Origin: Prevotella sp. tf2-5
Lineage (GTDB): Bacteria > Bacteroidota > Bacteroidia > Bacteroidales > Bacteroidaceae
Assembly: GCF_900115435.1 (NCBI RefSeq)
Contig: NZ_FOWK01000001.1
Location: forward strand, 310,001-374,000
Length of the DNA: 64,000 bases
Direction of reading: 5' to 3'
In this document: positions 24,924 to 33,061 of the stretch, piece after piece
How positions within the stretch are numbered: position 1 is the stretch's first letter
How the letters are laid out: each line of letters begins with the position of its first letter
Translations under genes and position numbers: made by a program
The notes under the pieces: generated by a model
Told to the model about the DNA's origin: nothing
The model's input: the letters and a program-made list of their open reading frames with translations, nothing else
Databases searched by the model: none

Positions 24924-24927
24924 GCGT

Positions 24928-25000
24928 TGCAACCCAGTTGCAGAAATGACCACTTTTTCTTCATTTGCAACCAGGTTGCAGAACTCTTTCCATACCTTTG
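24928..25000 (+). promoter_or_regulatory. Two palindromic operator-like sites and -7 box upstream of the P1B ATPase
   Basis: A perfect 15-bp palindrome TGCAACCAGGTTGCA lies at 24966-24980 and a near copy TGCAACCCAGTTGCA at 24928-24942, centres 38 bp apart. The -7 box TACCTTTG is at 24993-25000. The perfect site covers the place where the -33 element would be, so a bound protein would block or replace it. The symmetry and target suggest a metal sensor of the Fur/Zur type, which is inference. Confidence 0.55.
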
Positions 25001-25025
25001 CAGCAGAATTAAAAAATATAAAGGT

Positions 25026-27014
25026 ATGTCACACGAACATCATCACCAAGAGTGCTGTGAGCACAATCACCATCATGAGCATGGATTGAGAAAGCAACTA
25101 ATTCTTATCGTCCTGACCGTCATATTGCTGGGAGTAGCTGTTATCATCGAGAATAACATTCAGTTTTCGACATGGCAATTGTTACTTATTTACCTCATAC
25201 CCTATCTGCTGATCGGACACGACACCTTGAAAGAGGCAGCAGAGGGGCTTGCCCATGGTGATGCCTTCAACGAGCATTTTCTAATGTCTGTAGCGACCAT
25301 TGGCGCCCTCTGTATCGGTTTCCTTCCTGGTGCCGAGACAGAATTTCCCGAAGCCGTCTTCGTCATGCTGTTCTTTCAAATCGGAGAGCTCTTCGAGGGT
25401 TATGCTGAGGGAAAGAGTCGTGAGAGTATTGCTCATTTGATGAACATCCGTCCAGATATGGCACGGATGGAGGTAAGAGGTAAGATAGAAGAAGTAAAAC
25501 CTGAAGAAGTCGTCATAGATTCTATCATCGTGATTCGTCCTGGTGAGAAAATACCCCTTGACGGTATTGTCATAGAAGGGGCATCTGCCCTCAACACGAT
25601 CGCACTAACGGGAGAGAGTATGCCCCGTGAGATTACTATTGGCGATGAAGTCATCTCGGGATGTGTCAACCTGTCGGGGGTCATCAGGGTACGGACAACA
25701 AAGAGTTACGGGGAGAGTACCGTATCAAAAATCATTGAGTTGGTAGAACATGCTACCAAACATAAGTCAAAGAGTGAGACGTTTATCACTAAGTTCGCAC
25801 ACGTCTATACCCCTATCGTGGTCTTTGCCGCCCTTGCTATCGCCATCCTCCCGCCCCTCTATGTCGCATTAGCCAGTTCTCAGCTCTCAGCTTTCACCTC
25901 AAACCTCTCCACATGGCTCTATCGCGCCCTGATGTTCCTTGTCGTCTCATGCCCCTGTGCTTTAGTCATCAGTGTCCCCCTCACCTTCTTTGGTGGAATC
26001 GGTGGTGCCTCCCGCAAAGGAATATTGATCAAAGGCGCTAACTATATGGACGTTCTTGCCCATGTCAATACTGTGGTCTTCGATAAGACGGGCACACTGA
26101 CCCACGGACAGTTTGTCGTAGAGGCTGTACACCCCGACTCCTGTGACGAGCAGCAGCTACTCCATCTCGCCGCCCATGTAGAGCACTACTCTACCCATCC
26201 CATCGGCGCCACCCTTCGCGACGCCTTTCCAGATGAGGCGACTGACGGCTGTCATATCTCTGACGTTAAAGAGATGGCAGGACAGGGTATATGTGCTAGT
26301 GTAGAGGGAAAAATTGTTGCAGTCGGCAACACCAAGCTGATGGACGCTGTCGGTGCGAAATGGCACGACTGCCCACTTTGTGAACATGAACATCATCCTA
26401 TTACGGGAACAATCATCCATATCGCCATTGACGGTATCTATGCCGGACACATTGTCATCAATGACAAAATCAAGGACGATAGTGCGAAGGCGATACAACA
26501 ACTTCGGCAATTGGGGATCAGCAGGACTGTCATGCTCACAGGCGACCGGCAGGAGGTGGCGGCGCATGTCGCTCAAGTCCTTAAGATGGATGAATACCAT
26601 GCCGAGCTTCTACCTGCTGATAAAATCTGTTATTTTGAGAAAATGGTCAATGAACAGTCAATGACTAATTCGAAAACAGCCTTCGTCGGCGATGGCATCA
26701 ACGACGCTCCCGTTTTGGCTCGCGCAGATATCGGCATCGCGATGGGAGGACTAGGTAGTGATGCTGCTATTGAGGCTGCCGATGTCGTACTAATGGACGA
26801 CCATCCCTCAAAGATAGCACTTGCCATCCGCATTGCCCGACGCACCCTCCGCATTGCCCGTCAGAACATAGCATTCGCCATTGGGGTGAAAGTAGCAGTG
26901 CTCCTCCTTGCCGCCTTTGGTCTTGCCACTATGTGGCTCGCTGTCTTCGCAGACGTCGGTGTCACCGTCCTTGCCGTTCTTAACGCCATGAGGGCGTTAA
27001 AATACTCAAAATAA
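25026..27014 (+). CDS. P1B-type heavy-metal ATPase, probably zinc/cadmium efflux
   Basis: A 662-residue inner-membrane pump. I choose ATG at 25026 (MSHEHHHQECCEHNHHHEHG) because the longer frame from 24927 covers the operator and promoter. Visible in order: a His/Cys-rich N-terminal tail in place of the usual HMA domain, the actuator motif ALTGES, the membrane metal site SCPCALVIS, the phosphorylation site DKTGTLTHG, the HP dipeptide STHPIG, and GDGINDAPVLA. The last helices contain GVKVAVLLL and FADVGVTVLAVLNAMRAL; lysine plus DVG is the P1B-2 (zinc, cadmium, lead) pattern. A second possible metal site, CPLCEHEHH, is inserted in the nucleotide-binding domain. Operator-like palindromes upstream fit metal control. 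Confidence 0.9.
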   Translation: MSHEHHHQECCEHNHHHEHGLRKQLILIVLTVILLGVAVIIENNIQFSTWQLLLIYLIPYLLIGHDTLKEAAEGLAHGDAFNEHFLMSVATIGALCIGFLPGAETEFPEAVFVMLFFQIGELFEGYAEGKSRESIAHLMNIRPDMARMEVRGKIEEVKPEEVVIDSIIVIRPGEKIPLDGIVIEGASALNTIALTGESMPREITIGDEVISGCVNLSGVIRVRTTKSYGESTVSKIIELVEHATKHKSKSETFITKFAHVYTPIVVFAALAIAILPPLYVALASSQLSAFTSNLSTWLYRALMFLVVSCPCALVISVPLTFFGGIGGASRKGILIKGANYMDVLAHVNTVVFDKTGTLTHGQFVVEAVHPDSCDEQQLLHLAAHVEHYSTHPIGATLRDAFPDEATDGCHISDVKEMAGQGICASVEGKIVAVGNTKLMDAVGAKWHDCPLCEHEHHPITGTIIHIAIDGIYAGHIVINDKIKDDSAKAIQQLRQLGISRTVMLTGDRQEVAAHVAQVLKMDEYHAELLPADKICYFEKMVNEQSMTNSKTAFVGDGINDAPVLARADIGIAMGGLGSDAAIEAADVVLMDDHPSKIALAIRIARRTLRIARQNIAFAIGVKVAVLLLAAFGLATMWLAVFADVGVTVLAVLNAMRALKYSK

Positions 27015-27102
27015 TTTGGTTTTTCTCTCAATTTGTGTAAATTTCTTGCACTCAAAAATGAAAATACATTCTCTTTTTGTTCGCTTACTCGAAATTTTGC
27101 AC

Positions 27103-27110
27103 TATCTTTG
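27103..27110 (+). promoter_or_regulatory. -7 box before the DUF59 gene
   Basis: TATCTTTG ends eight bases before the ATG at 27119; a TTTG lies 23 bases upstream (27076-27079), slightly more than the usual spacing. The mRNA would be leaderless or nearly so. Confidence 0.5.
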
Positions 27111-27118
27111 CAGATGTT

Positions 27119-27439
27119 ATGACACAAGAAGAGAAAACCCATTTGGAAGAACGGATTGTAGACGTGCTGAAAACCGTCTATGACCCAGAGATCCCTGTGA
27201 ATATCTACGACCTCGGCATGATCTACAAGATTGACGTACAAGAGGATGCTTCCGTAGAACTGGATATGACGTTTACGGCACCTAACTGCCCTGCCGCCGA
27301 CTTTATATTAGAAGATGTACGCACGAAGGTCGAGAGTGTGGAGGGTATCACCTCCGCGAATGTCAACCTCGTCTTTGAGCCTGCCTGGGACCAGAGTATG
27401 ATGAGCGAAGAGGCACGTGTCGAGTTAGGACTTGATTAA
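27119..27439 (+). CDS. DUF59/MIP18-family iron-sulfur assembly protein
   Basis: A 106-residue cytoplasmic protein; start at 27119 (MTQEEKTHLEERI), since the longer frame from 27077 runs over the promoter. The family core is visible: VYDPEIPVNIYDLGMIYKIDV, then MTFTAPNCPAAD with the conserved cysteine, and VNLVFEPAWDQSMMSEEAR (residues about 78-96). Members such as SufT, PaaD and eukaryotic Mip18 act in Fe-S cluster maturation. No suf genes are next to it. It is followed by lpxH after 29 bases and may share its transcript. Confidence 0.88.
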   Translation: MTQEEKTHLEERIVDVLKTVYDPEIPVNIYDLGMIYKIDVQEDASVELDMTFTAPNCPAADFILEDVRTKVESVEGITSANVNLVFEPAWDQSMMSEEARVELGLD

Positions 27440-27468
27440 ATTGTAAATCGTAAATTGTCCAATTGTAA

Positions 27469-28233
27469 ATGAAGAACGTCTATTTCCTTTCCGATGCCCA
27501 CCTAGGGTCACTTGCGATTCCCCATCAGCGGATGCAAGAGCGGCGATTAGTGCGTTTTCTCGACAGCATCAAGGAAAAAGCTGCCGCCATCTACCTGCTG
27601 GGCGATATGTTCGATTACTGGTATGAGTACAAATACGTAGTACCAAAAGGATTTACCCGTTTCTTGGGGAAGCTCTCTGAGCTGTCGGACATGGGTGTTG
27701 AGATACATTATTTCACTGGCAACCATGACATCTGGTCATATGGTTATCTGGAAAAGGAGTGCGGTGTCATCCTCCATAAGAAAGAGGAGACGACAGAAAT
27801 CTATGGCAAGGAATTCTTCCTCGCCCATGGTGACGGATTGGGTGACCCTGACAAATCTTTCAAAGTCCTGCGCTATCTCTTCCATAGCAAGGTTTGCCAA
27901 TGGCTTCTCTCCAACCTCCATCCTCGATGGAGTATGGCACTCGGTCTCAATTGGGCGAAACACAGCTATATCAAGCACAAGGAGACTAACGACATCCAAT
28001 ATATGGGAGAGGAAAAAGAACACCTAGTGCTCTTCGCCAAAGACTATATCGAAGACCATCCGGATATCGACTACTTTATCTTTGGACACCGCCATATTGA
28101 ACTGGATATCAAAATCGCCCGCCATACCCGTTTGATGATTCTTGGTGACTGGATTAGCCAATTTACTTATGCCGTCTTCGACGGTGAGCATATGTTCTTA
28201 GAGGAATACGTAGAAGGCGAGAGCCAACCATAA
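27469..28233 (+). CDS. lpxH: UDP-2,3-diacylglucosamine diphosphatase (LpxH-type metallophosphatase)
   Basis: A 254-residue calcineurin-like phosphoesterase. The five metal-binding motifs are present: SDAHLG (residues 8-13), GDMFDYW, GNHDIW, AHGDGLGD and GHRHIE. The W-containing stretch after GDMFD and the HPRW...AKHSYIKHK lid region are like LpxH, which cleaves UDP-diacylglucosamine to lipid X in lipid A synthesis. Bacteroidetes use this type. No signal peptide, so it acts at the cytoplasmic face. The leader before it is built from AATTGTAAAT-like repeats. Confidence 0.88.
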   Translation: MKNVYFLSDAHLGSLAIPHQRMQERRLVRFLDSIKEKAAAIYLLGDMFDYWYEYKYVVPKGFTRFLGKLSELSDMGVEIHYFTGNHDIWSYGYLEKECGVILHKKEETTEIYGKEFFLAHGDGLGDPDKSFKVLRYLFHSKVCQWLLSNLHPRWSMALGLNWAKHSYIKHKETNDIQYMGEEKEHLVLFAKDYIEDHPDIDYFIFGHRHIELDIKIARHTRLMILGDWISQFTYAVFDGEHMFLEEYVEGESQP

Positions 28234-28253
28234 GAAAACTTAATTAACAACCA

Positions 28254-29777
28254 ATGAAGAACTATTTAGTAATCATCATCACATCCCTGCTGTTCATCCT
28301 TACCAGTTGCAACCAGCAGCAGCCACGTTATGTCATCGGAGTCTCCCAATGCTCAGCCGATATCTGGCGAGAAAAGCAAAATGCAGAGTTGCGAATGGGT
28401 GCCTATATCCAAGACGATGTGGAAATGCGTTTCGCTGCTGCCTATGACAGTGACGAACGACAGATACAGCAAATTGACAGTCTCGTCGCCACAGGCATCG
28501 ATTTGTTGATTGTCGCACCAAACCAAGTAGCGACCATCTCACCGGCTATTGACCGTGCCTATGACCAGGGAATTCCTGTTATTGTCTTTGAACGTAAGAC
28601 CAATTCCAAGAAATACACCGCCTTTATAGGTGCTGACAATTATGAGATGGGACGTACTATGGGAGAATATATCGCCCGTCAACTGAAAGGGAAAGGACGT
28701 ATTCTAGAGATCAAAGGACTTAAAGACTCCTCTCCTGCCATTGAGCGTCATAATGGTTTTGCCAAAGCACTCAGCCAATACCCTGAGATACAATTGGTTG
28801 AGACCTTGCAGGGAGACTGGACCGAGGACAGTGGTTACAAGGCTGTCAAAGACTATCAGGGCGACCTCAGCAAGATAGACTTCGTCTTTGGACAGAATGA
28901 CCGTATGGCAATGGGAGCACGCAAAGCACTTTCTTCCCTTCATGCCTCTCCCTCCGCCAAATACTGCGGTATTGACGGTCTTCCTGGGAAAGACGGAGGT
29001 ATCGAATTGGTACGCGACTCCTTGTTGAATGCCAGCTATATCTATCCCACCCATGGTGACCAACTCATCCAACTTGCCGTTAATATCCTTGAAGGCAAAC
29101 CCTATAAGAAGGAGAACCTCTTAAAATCGGCACTTGTCACCCGTGACAATGCCAATGTACTGCTATTGGAAAGTGAGGAAATCATGCGTCAAACAACCTA
29201 TCTAGACCAACTGCATGAGAAGGCTGACACATACCTGCAAGAACTTGACACCCAGCGTACGATCACATTCCTTGCCATTGGCATCATCATTTTGCTGCTG
29301 ATTACCATGGTACTCTTCTACCTTTACCACATAGGTCAGATGAAACTACGCAGAGAACGTGTCGTCAATACCTTATGGAACCTGAAACCAGAGGAAGTTC
29401 CTCAGATGGCACCTGAGACATTGGCGAATGAGGAGAAAGCTGATGACAACGAACCGGCAGTAGTTTCCGTCTTCATTACCCGCTTCAAGGAAGCGGTAGA
29501 AGCACGTCTGGATGAAAGTGAGTTAAGTATAGAGGACTTGGCTGCCGACATGAACCTCAGCCGTGTACAACTTTATCGTAAGGTGAAGTCCTTTACAGGC
29601 TCTACCCCTGTGGAACTGTTACGTACGGCACGTTTGAAACGAGGTTACCATTTGTTGATGACCACTGATAAAAGCGTCAGTGAAGTAGCCTATCAAGTAG
29701 GGTTTACAGCCCCCTCCTATTTCACCAAATGTTTCAAGGAAGAGTATGGTGTACTACCTGGTGATGTCCGCCACTAA
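28254..29777 (+). CDS. Transmembrane regulator: periplasmic sugar-binding domain fused to AraC DNA-binding domain
   Basis: A 507-residue protein with a signal peptide-like leader ending in a lipobox-like TSC, then a type I periplasmic binding domain (residues about 25-315; PRYVIGVSQCSADIWREK, DLLIVAPNQVATISPAID, GIPVIVFERK, FGQNDRMAMGARKAL). One transmembrane helix follows at about 340-362, then a linker, and an AraC-type helix-turn-helix domain (residues about 410-507; LSIEDLAADMNLSRVQLYRKVK, VSEVAYQVGFTAPSYFTKCFKEEYG). There is no histidine kinase or receiver domain. In Bacteroides thetaiotaomicron the fructan regulator BT1754 uses the same type of sensor in an HTCS, so this looks like a shortened version. 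It lies directly upstream of the SusC/D fructan-type operon and probably activates it in response to a sugar such as fructose. Confidence 0.88.
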   Translation: MKNYLVIIITSLLFILTSCNQQQPRYVIGVSQCSADIWREKQNAELRMGAYIQDDVEMRFAAAYDSDERQIQQIDSLVATGIDLLIVAPNQVATISPAIDRAYDQGIPVIVFERKTNSKKYTAFIGADNYEMGRTMGEYIARQLKGKGRILEIKGLKDSSPAIERHNGFAKALSQYPEIQLVETLQGDWTEDSGYKAVKDYQGDLSKIDFVFGQNDRMAMGARKALSSLHASPSAKYCGIDGLPGKDGGIELVRDSLLNASYIYPTHGDQLIQLAVNILEGKPYKKENLLKSALVTRDNANVLLLESEEIMRQTTYLDQLHEKADTYLQELDTQRTITFLAIGIIILLLITMVLFYLYHIGQMKLRRERVVNTLWNLKPEEVPQMAPETLANEEKADDNEPAVVSVFITRFKEAVEARLDESELSIEDLAADMNLSRVQLYRKVKSFTGSTPVELLRTARLKRGYHLLMTTDKSVSEVAYQVGFTAPSYFTKCFKEEYGVLPGDVRH

Positions 29778-29803
29778 CAGAATCTTTTTATACAACTGAT
29801 AAT

Positions 29804-29851
29804 AAAAATCGTTCAATATTTAACACAAATGTTACATTGAACGATTTTTTT
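29804..29851. terminator. Terminator after the transmembrane regulator
   Basis: Perfect 14-base arms, AAAAATCGTTCAAT at 29804-29817 and ATTGAACGATTTTT from 29836, with a T run on the plus strand and an A run in front, so it could work in both directions. Confidence 0.8.
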
Positions 29852-29858
29852 AGTTGTT

Positions 29859-29923
29859 TGTAACATCTGTTACATCCCCTGCCAATAAATAGAAGTACTT
29901 TTGCGACAGTTAACAAAAGTACT
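29859..29923 (+). promoter_or_regulatory. Activator-type promoter region of the fructan SusC operon
   Basis: TGTAACA-TC-TGTTACA (29859-29874) is an inverted repeat placed where a -33 element would be, and another TGTTACA half-site is at 29830-29836 inside the terminator loop. The -7 box TACTTTTG (29896-29903) is the left arm of a perfect inverted repeat: AGTACTTTTG at 29894-29903 and CAAAAGTACT at 29914-29923. There is no TTTG at -33, which fits dependence on an activator, most simply the AraC protein encoded upstream. Confidence 0.6.
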
Positions 29924-29941
29924 AACCAAATTAACAAGCAA

Positions 29942-32900
29942 ATGAAACAAGCGAAAAGATTCATTTTAAGCTTCCTCGCCTTGGCGCTCTGTACAATAAT
30001 GTACGCGCAAGAGGCAATCACGGGTAATGTCGTCGACCAGACAGGAGAGCCTGTCATCGGTGCTACCGTGATGGAAAAAGGAACGTCAAACGGTACAGTA
30101 ACCGATTTTGACGGTAATTTCTCGTTAAAGGTAGCTGCAGGCAAGACCCTCGTCTTCTCCTACATCGGTTACCAGACTGTTGAGTTACCCGCTGCCAATG
30201 GTATGAAGGTGACGATGCAAGACGACGCTTTCTCACTGAACGAGGTTGTCGTAACGGGTTACACTACCCAGCGTAAGGCAGACCTGACAGGTGCCGTATC
30301 GGTTGTCAGTGTCAGCGAGCTTGCCAAGCAGAATGAGAACAACCCCATCAAGGCAATGCAAGGACGTGTTCCTGGCATGAACATCTCTGCAGATGGTGCT
30401 CCCTCTGGTGCTGCTACTGTCCGCATCCGTGGTATCGGTACGTTGAACAACAACGACCCGCTCTACATCATCGATGGTGTTCCCACAAAGGCAGGCATGC
30501 ATGAGTTGAATGGTAACGACATTGAGTCTATCCAAGTATTGAAAGATGCAGCCTCAGCAAGCATCTATGGTAGCCGTGCTGCCAACGGTGTTATTATCAT
30601 CACTACCAAAAAGGGTAAGGAAGGTAAGATCAAAATTGACTTTGATGCCAGCATCTCTGTTCAGACCTACGCACACAAGATGGAAGTGTTAAATGCCAAA
30701 GAGTTCGGTCAGGTGATGTGGCAGGGTTATGTCAACGACGGTCTCGACCCCAACATGAACGGACTGGGTTATCACTATGACTGGAGTTACAATCCACAGG
30801 GTATGCCAGTACTCAACGGTATTACCATGAATAAGTATCTGGATCCTGCAGGCACTACTCCTGCTGCCGATACCGACTGGTTCAAAGAAACCACTCGCAC
30901 TGGTCTGATACAGCAGTATAACGTATCTCTGAGCAGTGGTTCTGAGAAGAGTTCCTCTTTCTTCTCTGTTGGTTACTACGGTAACAAAGGTATCATCAAG
31001 CAATCTGACTTCAGCCGTATCTCTGCCCGTATTAATACCGAATATAAGTTATTGAAAGTAAAGGATCTCGACGTGATTACAGTAGGTGAGCATTTCACCC
31101 TGAACCGTACCAGTGAAGTGAATGCCCCTGGTGGTTTCCTGGAGAATGTACTTCAGTTCAACCCGTCACTGCCCGTACGTACCATCAACGGTGACTATGC
31201 AGGTCCTGTAGGCGGTTATCCCGACCGTGAGAACCCACTCGCCCGTTTGGATCGTAATGCCGACAACCGCTACACATACTGGCGTCTGTTCGGTGATGCC
31301 TATATCGATATCAATCCCCTCAAGGATTTCCATATCCGTTCCAGCTTCGGTCTTGACTATAGCCAGAAGGAGCAGCGTATCTTCCAGTATCCTATCACTG
31401 AGGGTACTGTAGCTAACCCCATCAATGGCGTAGAAGCCAAGCAGGAGCACTGGACCAAATGGATGTGGAATGCCATTGCCACTTATAATCTGGAAAAGGG
31501 CAAGCATCGTGGGGATGCCATGGTTGGTATGGAGATTAACCGCGAGGACGACAAATGGTTCAGCGGAAAGAAATACGACTATGCTGTGCTGAATCCCGAC
31601 TATATGTGGCCTGATGCCGGTGTCGGTGAGGCAGAAGCTTTTGGTAATGGTGGTGGTTACACACTGGTATCATTCTTCGGTAAGGTGAATTACACCTACG
31701 ATGACAAATATATGGCTTCGTTCACTATCCGTCACGACGGTTCCAGTCGTTTCGGTAAGAACCATCGCTATGGTACTTTCCCCTCTATTTCTGCCGGTTG
31801 GCGCATCAACCAGGAGAAGTTCCTGAAGGATGTTTCTTGGATTGACAACCTGAAGCTACGCGCTTCTTGGGGACAGACAGGTAACCAAGAAATCGACAAT
31901 ATCGCACGTTATACCCTTTATGTAAGTAACTATGGTGAGGCAGGCTTCGGTGGTCAGAGCTATGGTACTAGCTACGACATTGCAGGCACCAACGGTGGTC
32001 AACAGCTGCCCAGCGGTTTCAAGCGCAACCAGTTAGGCAATGACGACTTGAAATGGGAGACCACCACACAGACCAACCTCGGTCTCGATTTCGGTCTGTT
32101 CCGCAATGCTCTCTACGGCTCGTTCGAATGGTACTACAAGAAGACCAAGGATATTCTGGTTTACATGCCTGGTATTGGTGTAATGGGTGAAGGCTCCAGC
32201 CAGTGGATCAATGCCGGTGAGATGAAGAACACTGGTGTCGAGTTCAATCTCGGTTACCGTGGTGAGATCGGCAAACTGTCATATGATGTAACAGGAAACT
32301 TCGGTACTTATCGCAACGAAATAACCAAGATTCCTGAGACTATTGCCGCCAATGGTACATTCGGTGGTAATGGTGTGAAGAGTGTGATAGGTCATCCTAT
32401 GGGTGCCCAGGTAGGCTATGTCTACGATGGTATTTTCAAGAGCCAGGCTGAGATTGACAACCATGCCACACAGAATGGTGCCGGTCTGGGACGTATCCGT
32501 TGGAAGGACCTGAATAACGACGGTGTCATCAACGAGTCTGACCAAGACTGGATCTACTCTCCAGTACCCGACTTCACATGGGGTCTGAACATCTACCTGC
32601 AGTATAAGGATTTCGACTTCACCATGTTCTGGCAAGGTGTTCAGGGTGTTGATGTCATCAGCGACCTGAAGAAAGAGACCGACCTCTGGAGCGGTCTGAA
32701 TATTACCAACCTGAACAAAGGCCGTCGTCTGCTGGAAGCATGGAGTCCTGCCAACCCAGGTTCTAATATCCCTGCTGTCAGTACGATGGATAACAATAAC
32801 GAGAAGCGCGTCTCCACCTATTTCGTTGAGAACGGCTCTTATGCCAAGCTCCGCACGATTCAACTAGGCTACAACTTCCCCAAGAGCATCTGCGAGAAGA

Positions 32901-33049
32901 TTCACCTGTCACGTCTGCGTATGTATCTCTCTGCTCAGAACCTGCTCACCATCAAGAGCAAGAACTTCACGGGTGTAGATCCTGAGAATGCCAACTTCGG
33001 CTATCCTATCCCCCTCAACATCACGTTTGGTCTCAATGTATCATTCTAA
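29942..33049 (+). CDS. SusC/RagA family TonB-linked transporter, fructan-type locus
   Basis: A 1035-residue outer-membrane protein. Signal peptide ending in MYAQ, regulatory-like domain (ITGNVVDQTGEPVIGATVMEKG), TonB-box-like LNEVVVTGYT near residue 98, plug with VRIRGIGTLNNNDPLYIIDG and VLKDAASASIYGSRAANG, and a barrel ending ...NITFGLNVSF. It imports oligosaccharides, here probably fructo-oligosaccharides judged from the downstream DUF4960 and GH32-like genes. The SusD gene follows after 12 bases. Confidence 0.96.
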   Translation: MKQAKRFILSFLALALCTIMYAQEAITGNVVDQTGEPVIGATVMEKGTSNGTVTDFDGNFSLKVAAGKTLVFSYIGYQTVELPAANGMKVTMQDDAFSLNEVVVTGYTTQRKADLTGAVSVVSVSELAKQNENNPIKAMQGRVPGMNISADGAPSGAATVRIRGIGTLNNNDPLYIIDGVPTKAGMHELNGNDIESIQVLKDAASASIYGSRAANGVIIITTKKGKEGKIKIDFDASISVQTYAHKMEVLNAKEFGQVMWQGYVNDGLDPNMNGLGYHYDWSYNPQGMPVLNGITMNKYLDPAGTTPAADTDWFKETTRTGLIQQYNVSLSSGSEKSSSFFSVGYYGNKGIIKQSDFSRISARINTEYKLLKVKDLDVITVGEHFTLNRTSEVNAPGGFLENVLQFNPSLPVRTINGDYAGPVGGYPDRENPLARLDRNADNRYTYWRLFGDAYIDINPLKDFHIRSSFGLDYSQKEQRIFQYPITEGTVANPINGVEAKQEHWTKWMWNAIATYNLEKGKHRGDAMVGMEINREDDKWFSGKKYDYAVLNPDYMWPDAGVGEAEAFGNGGGYTLVSFFGKVNYTYDDKYMASFTIRHDGSSRFGKNHRYGTFPSISAGWRINQEKFLKDVSWIDNLKLRASWGQTGNQEIDNIARYTLYVSNYGEAGFGGQSYGTSYDIAGTNGGQQLPSGFKRNQLGNDDLKWETTTQTNLGLDFGLFRNALYGSFEWYYKKTKDILVYMPGIGVMGEGSSQWINAGEMKNTGVEFNLGYRGEIGKLSYDVTGNFGTYRNEITKIPETIAANGTFGGNGVKSVIGHPMGAQVGYVYDGIFKSQAEIDNHATQNGAGLGRIRWKDLNNDGVINESDQDWIYSPVPDFTWGLNIYLQYKDFDFTMFWQGVQGVDVISDLKKETDLWSGLNITNLNKGRRLLEAWSPANPGSNIPAVSTMDNNNEKRVSTYFVENGSYAKLRTIQLGYNFPKSICEKIHLSRLRMYLSAQNLLTIKSKNFTGVDPENANFGYPIPLNITFGLNVSF

Positions 33050-33061
33050 ATATAAGCAATC

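Noticed and set aside
24927..25025. Longer start for the metal ATPase
   Set aside because: It would include the operator palindromes and the -7 box as coding sequence. The His-rich start at 25026 is better placed.
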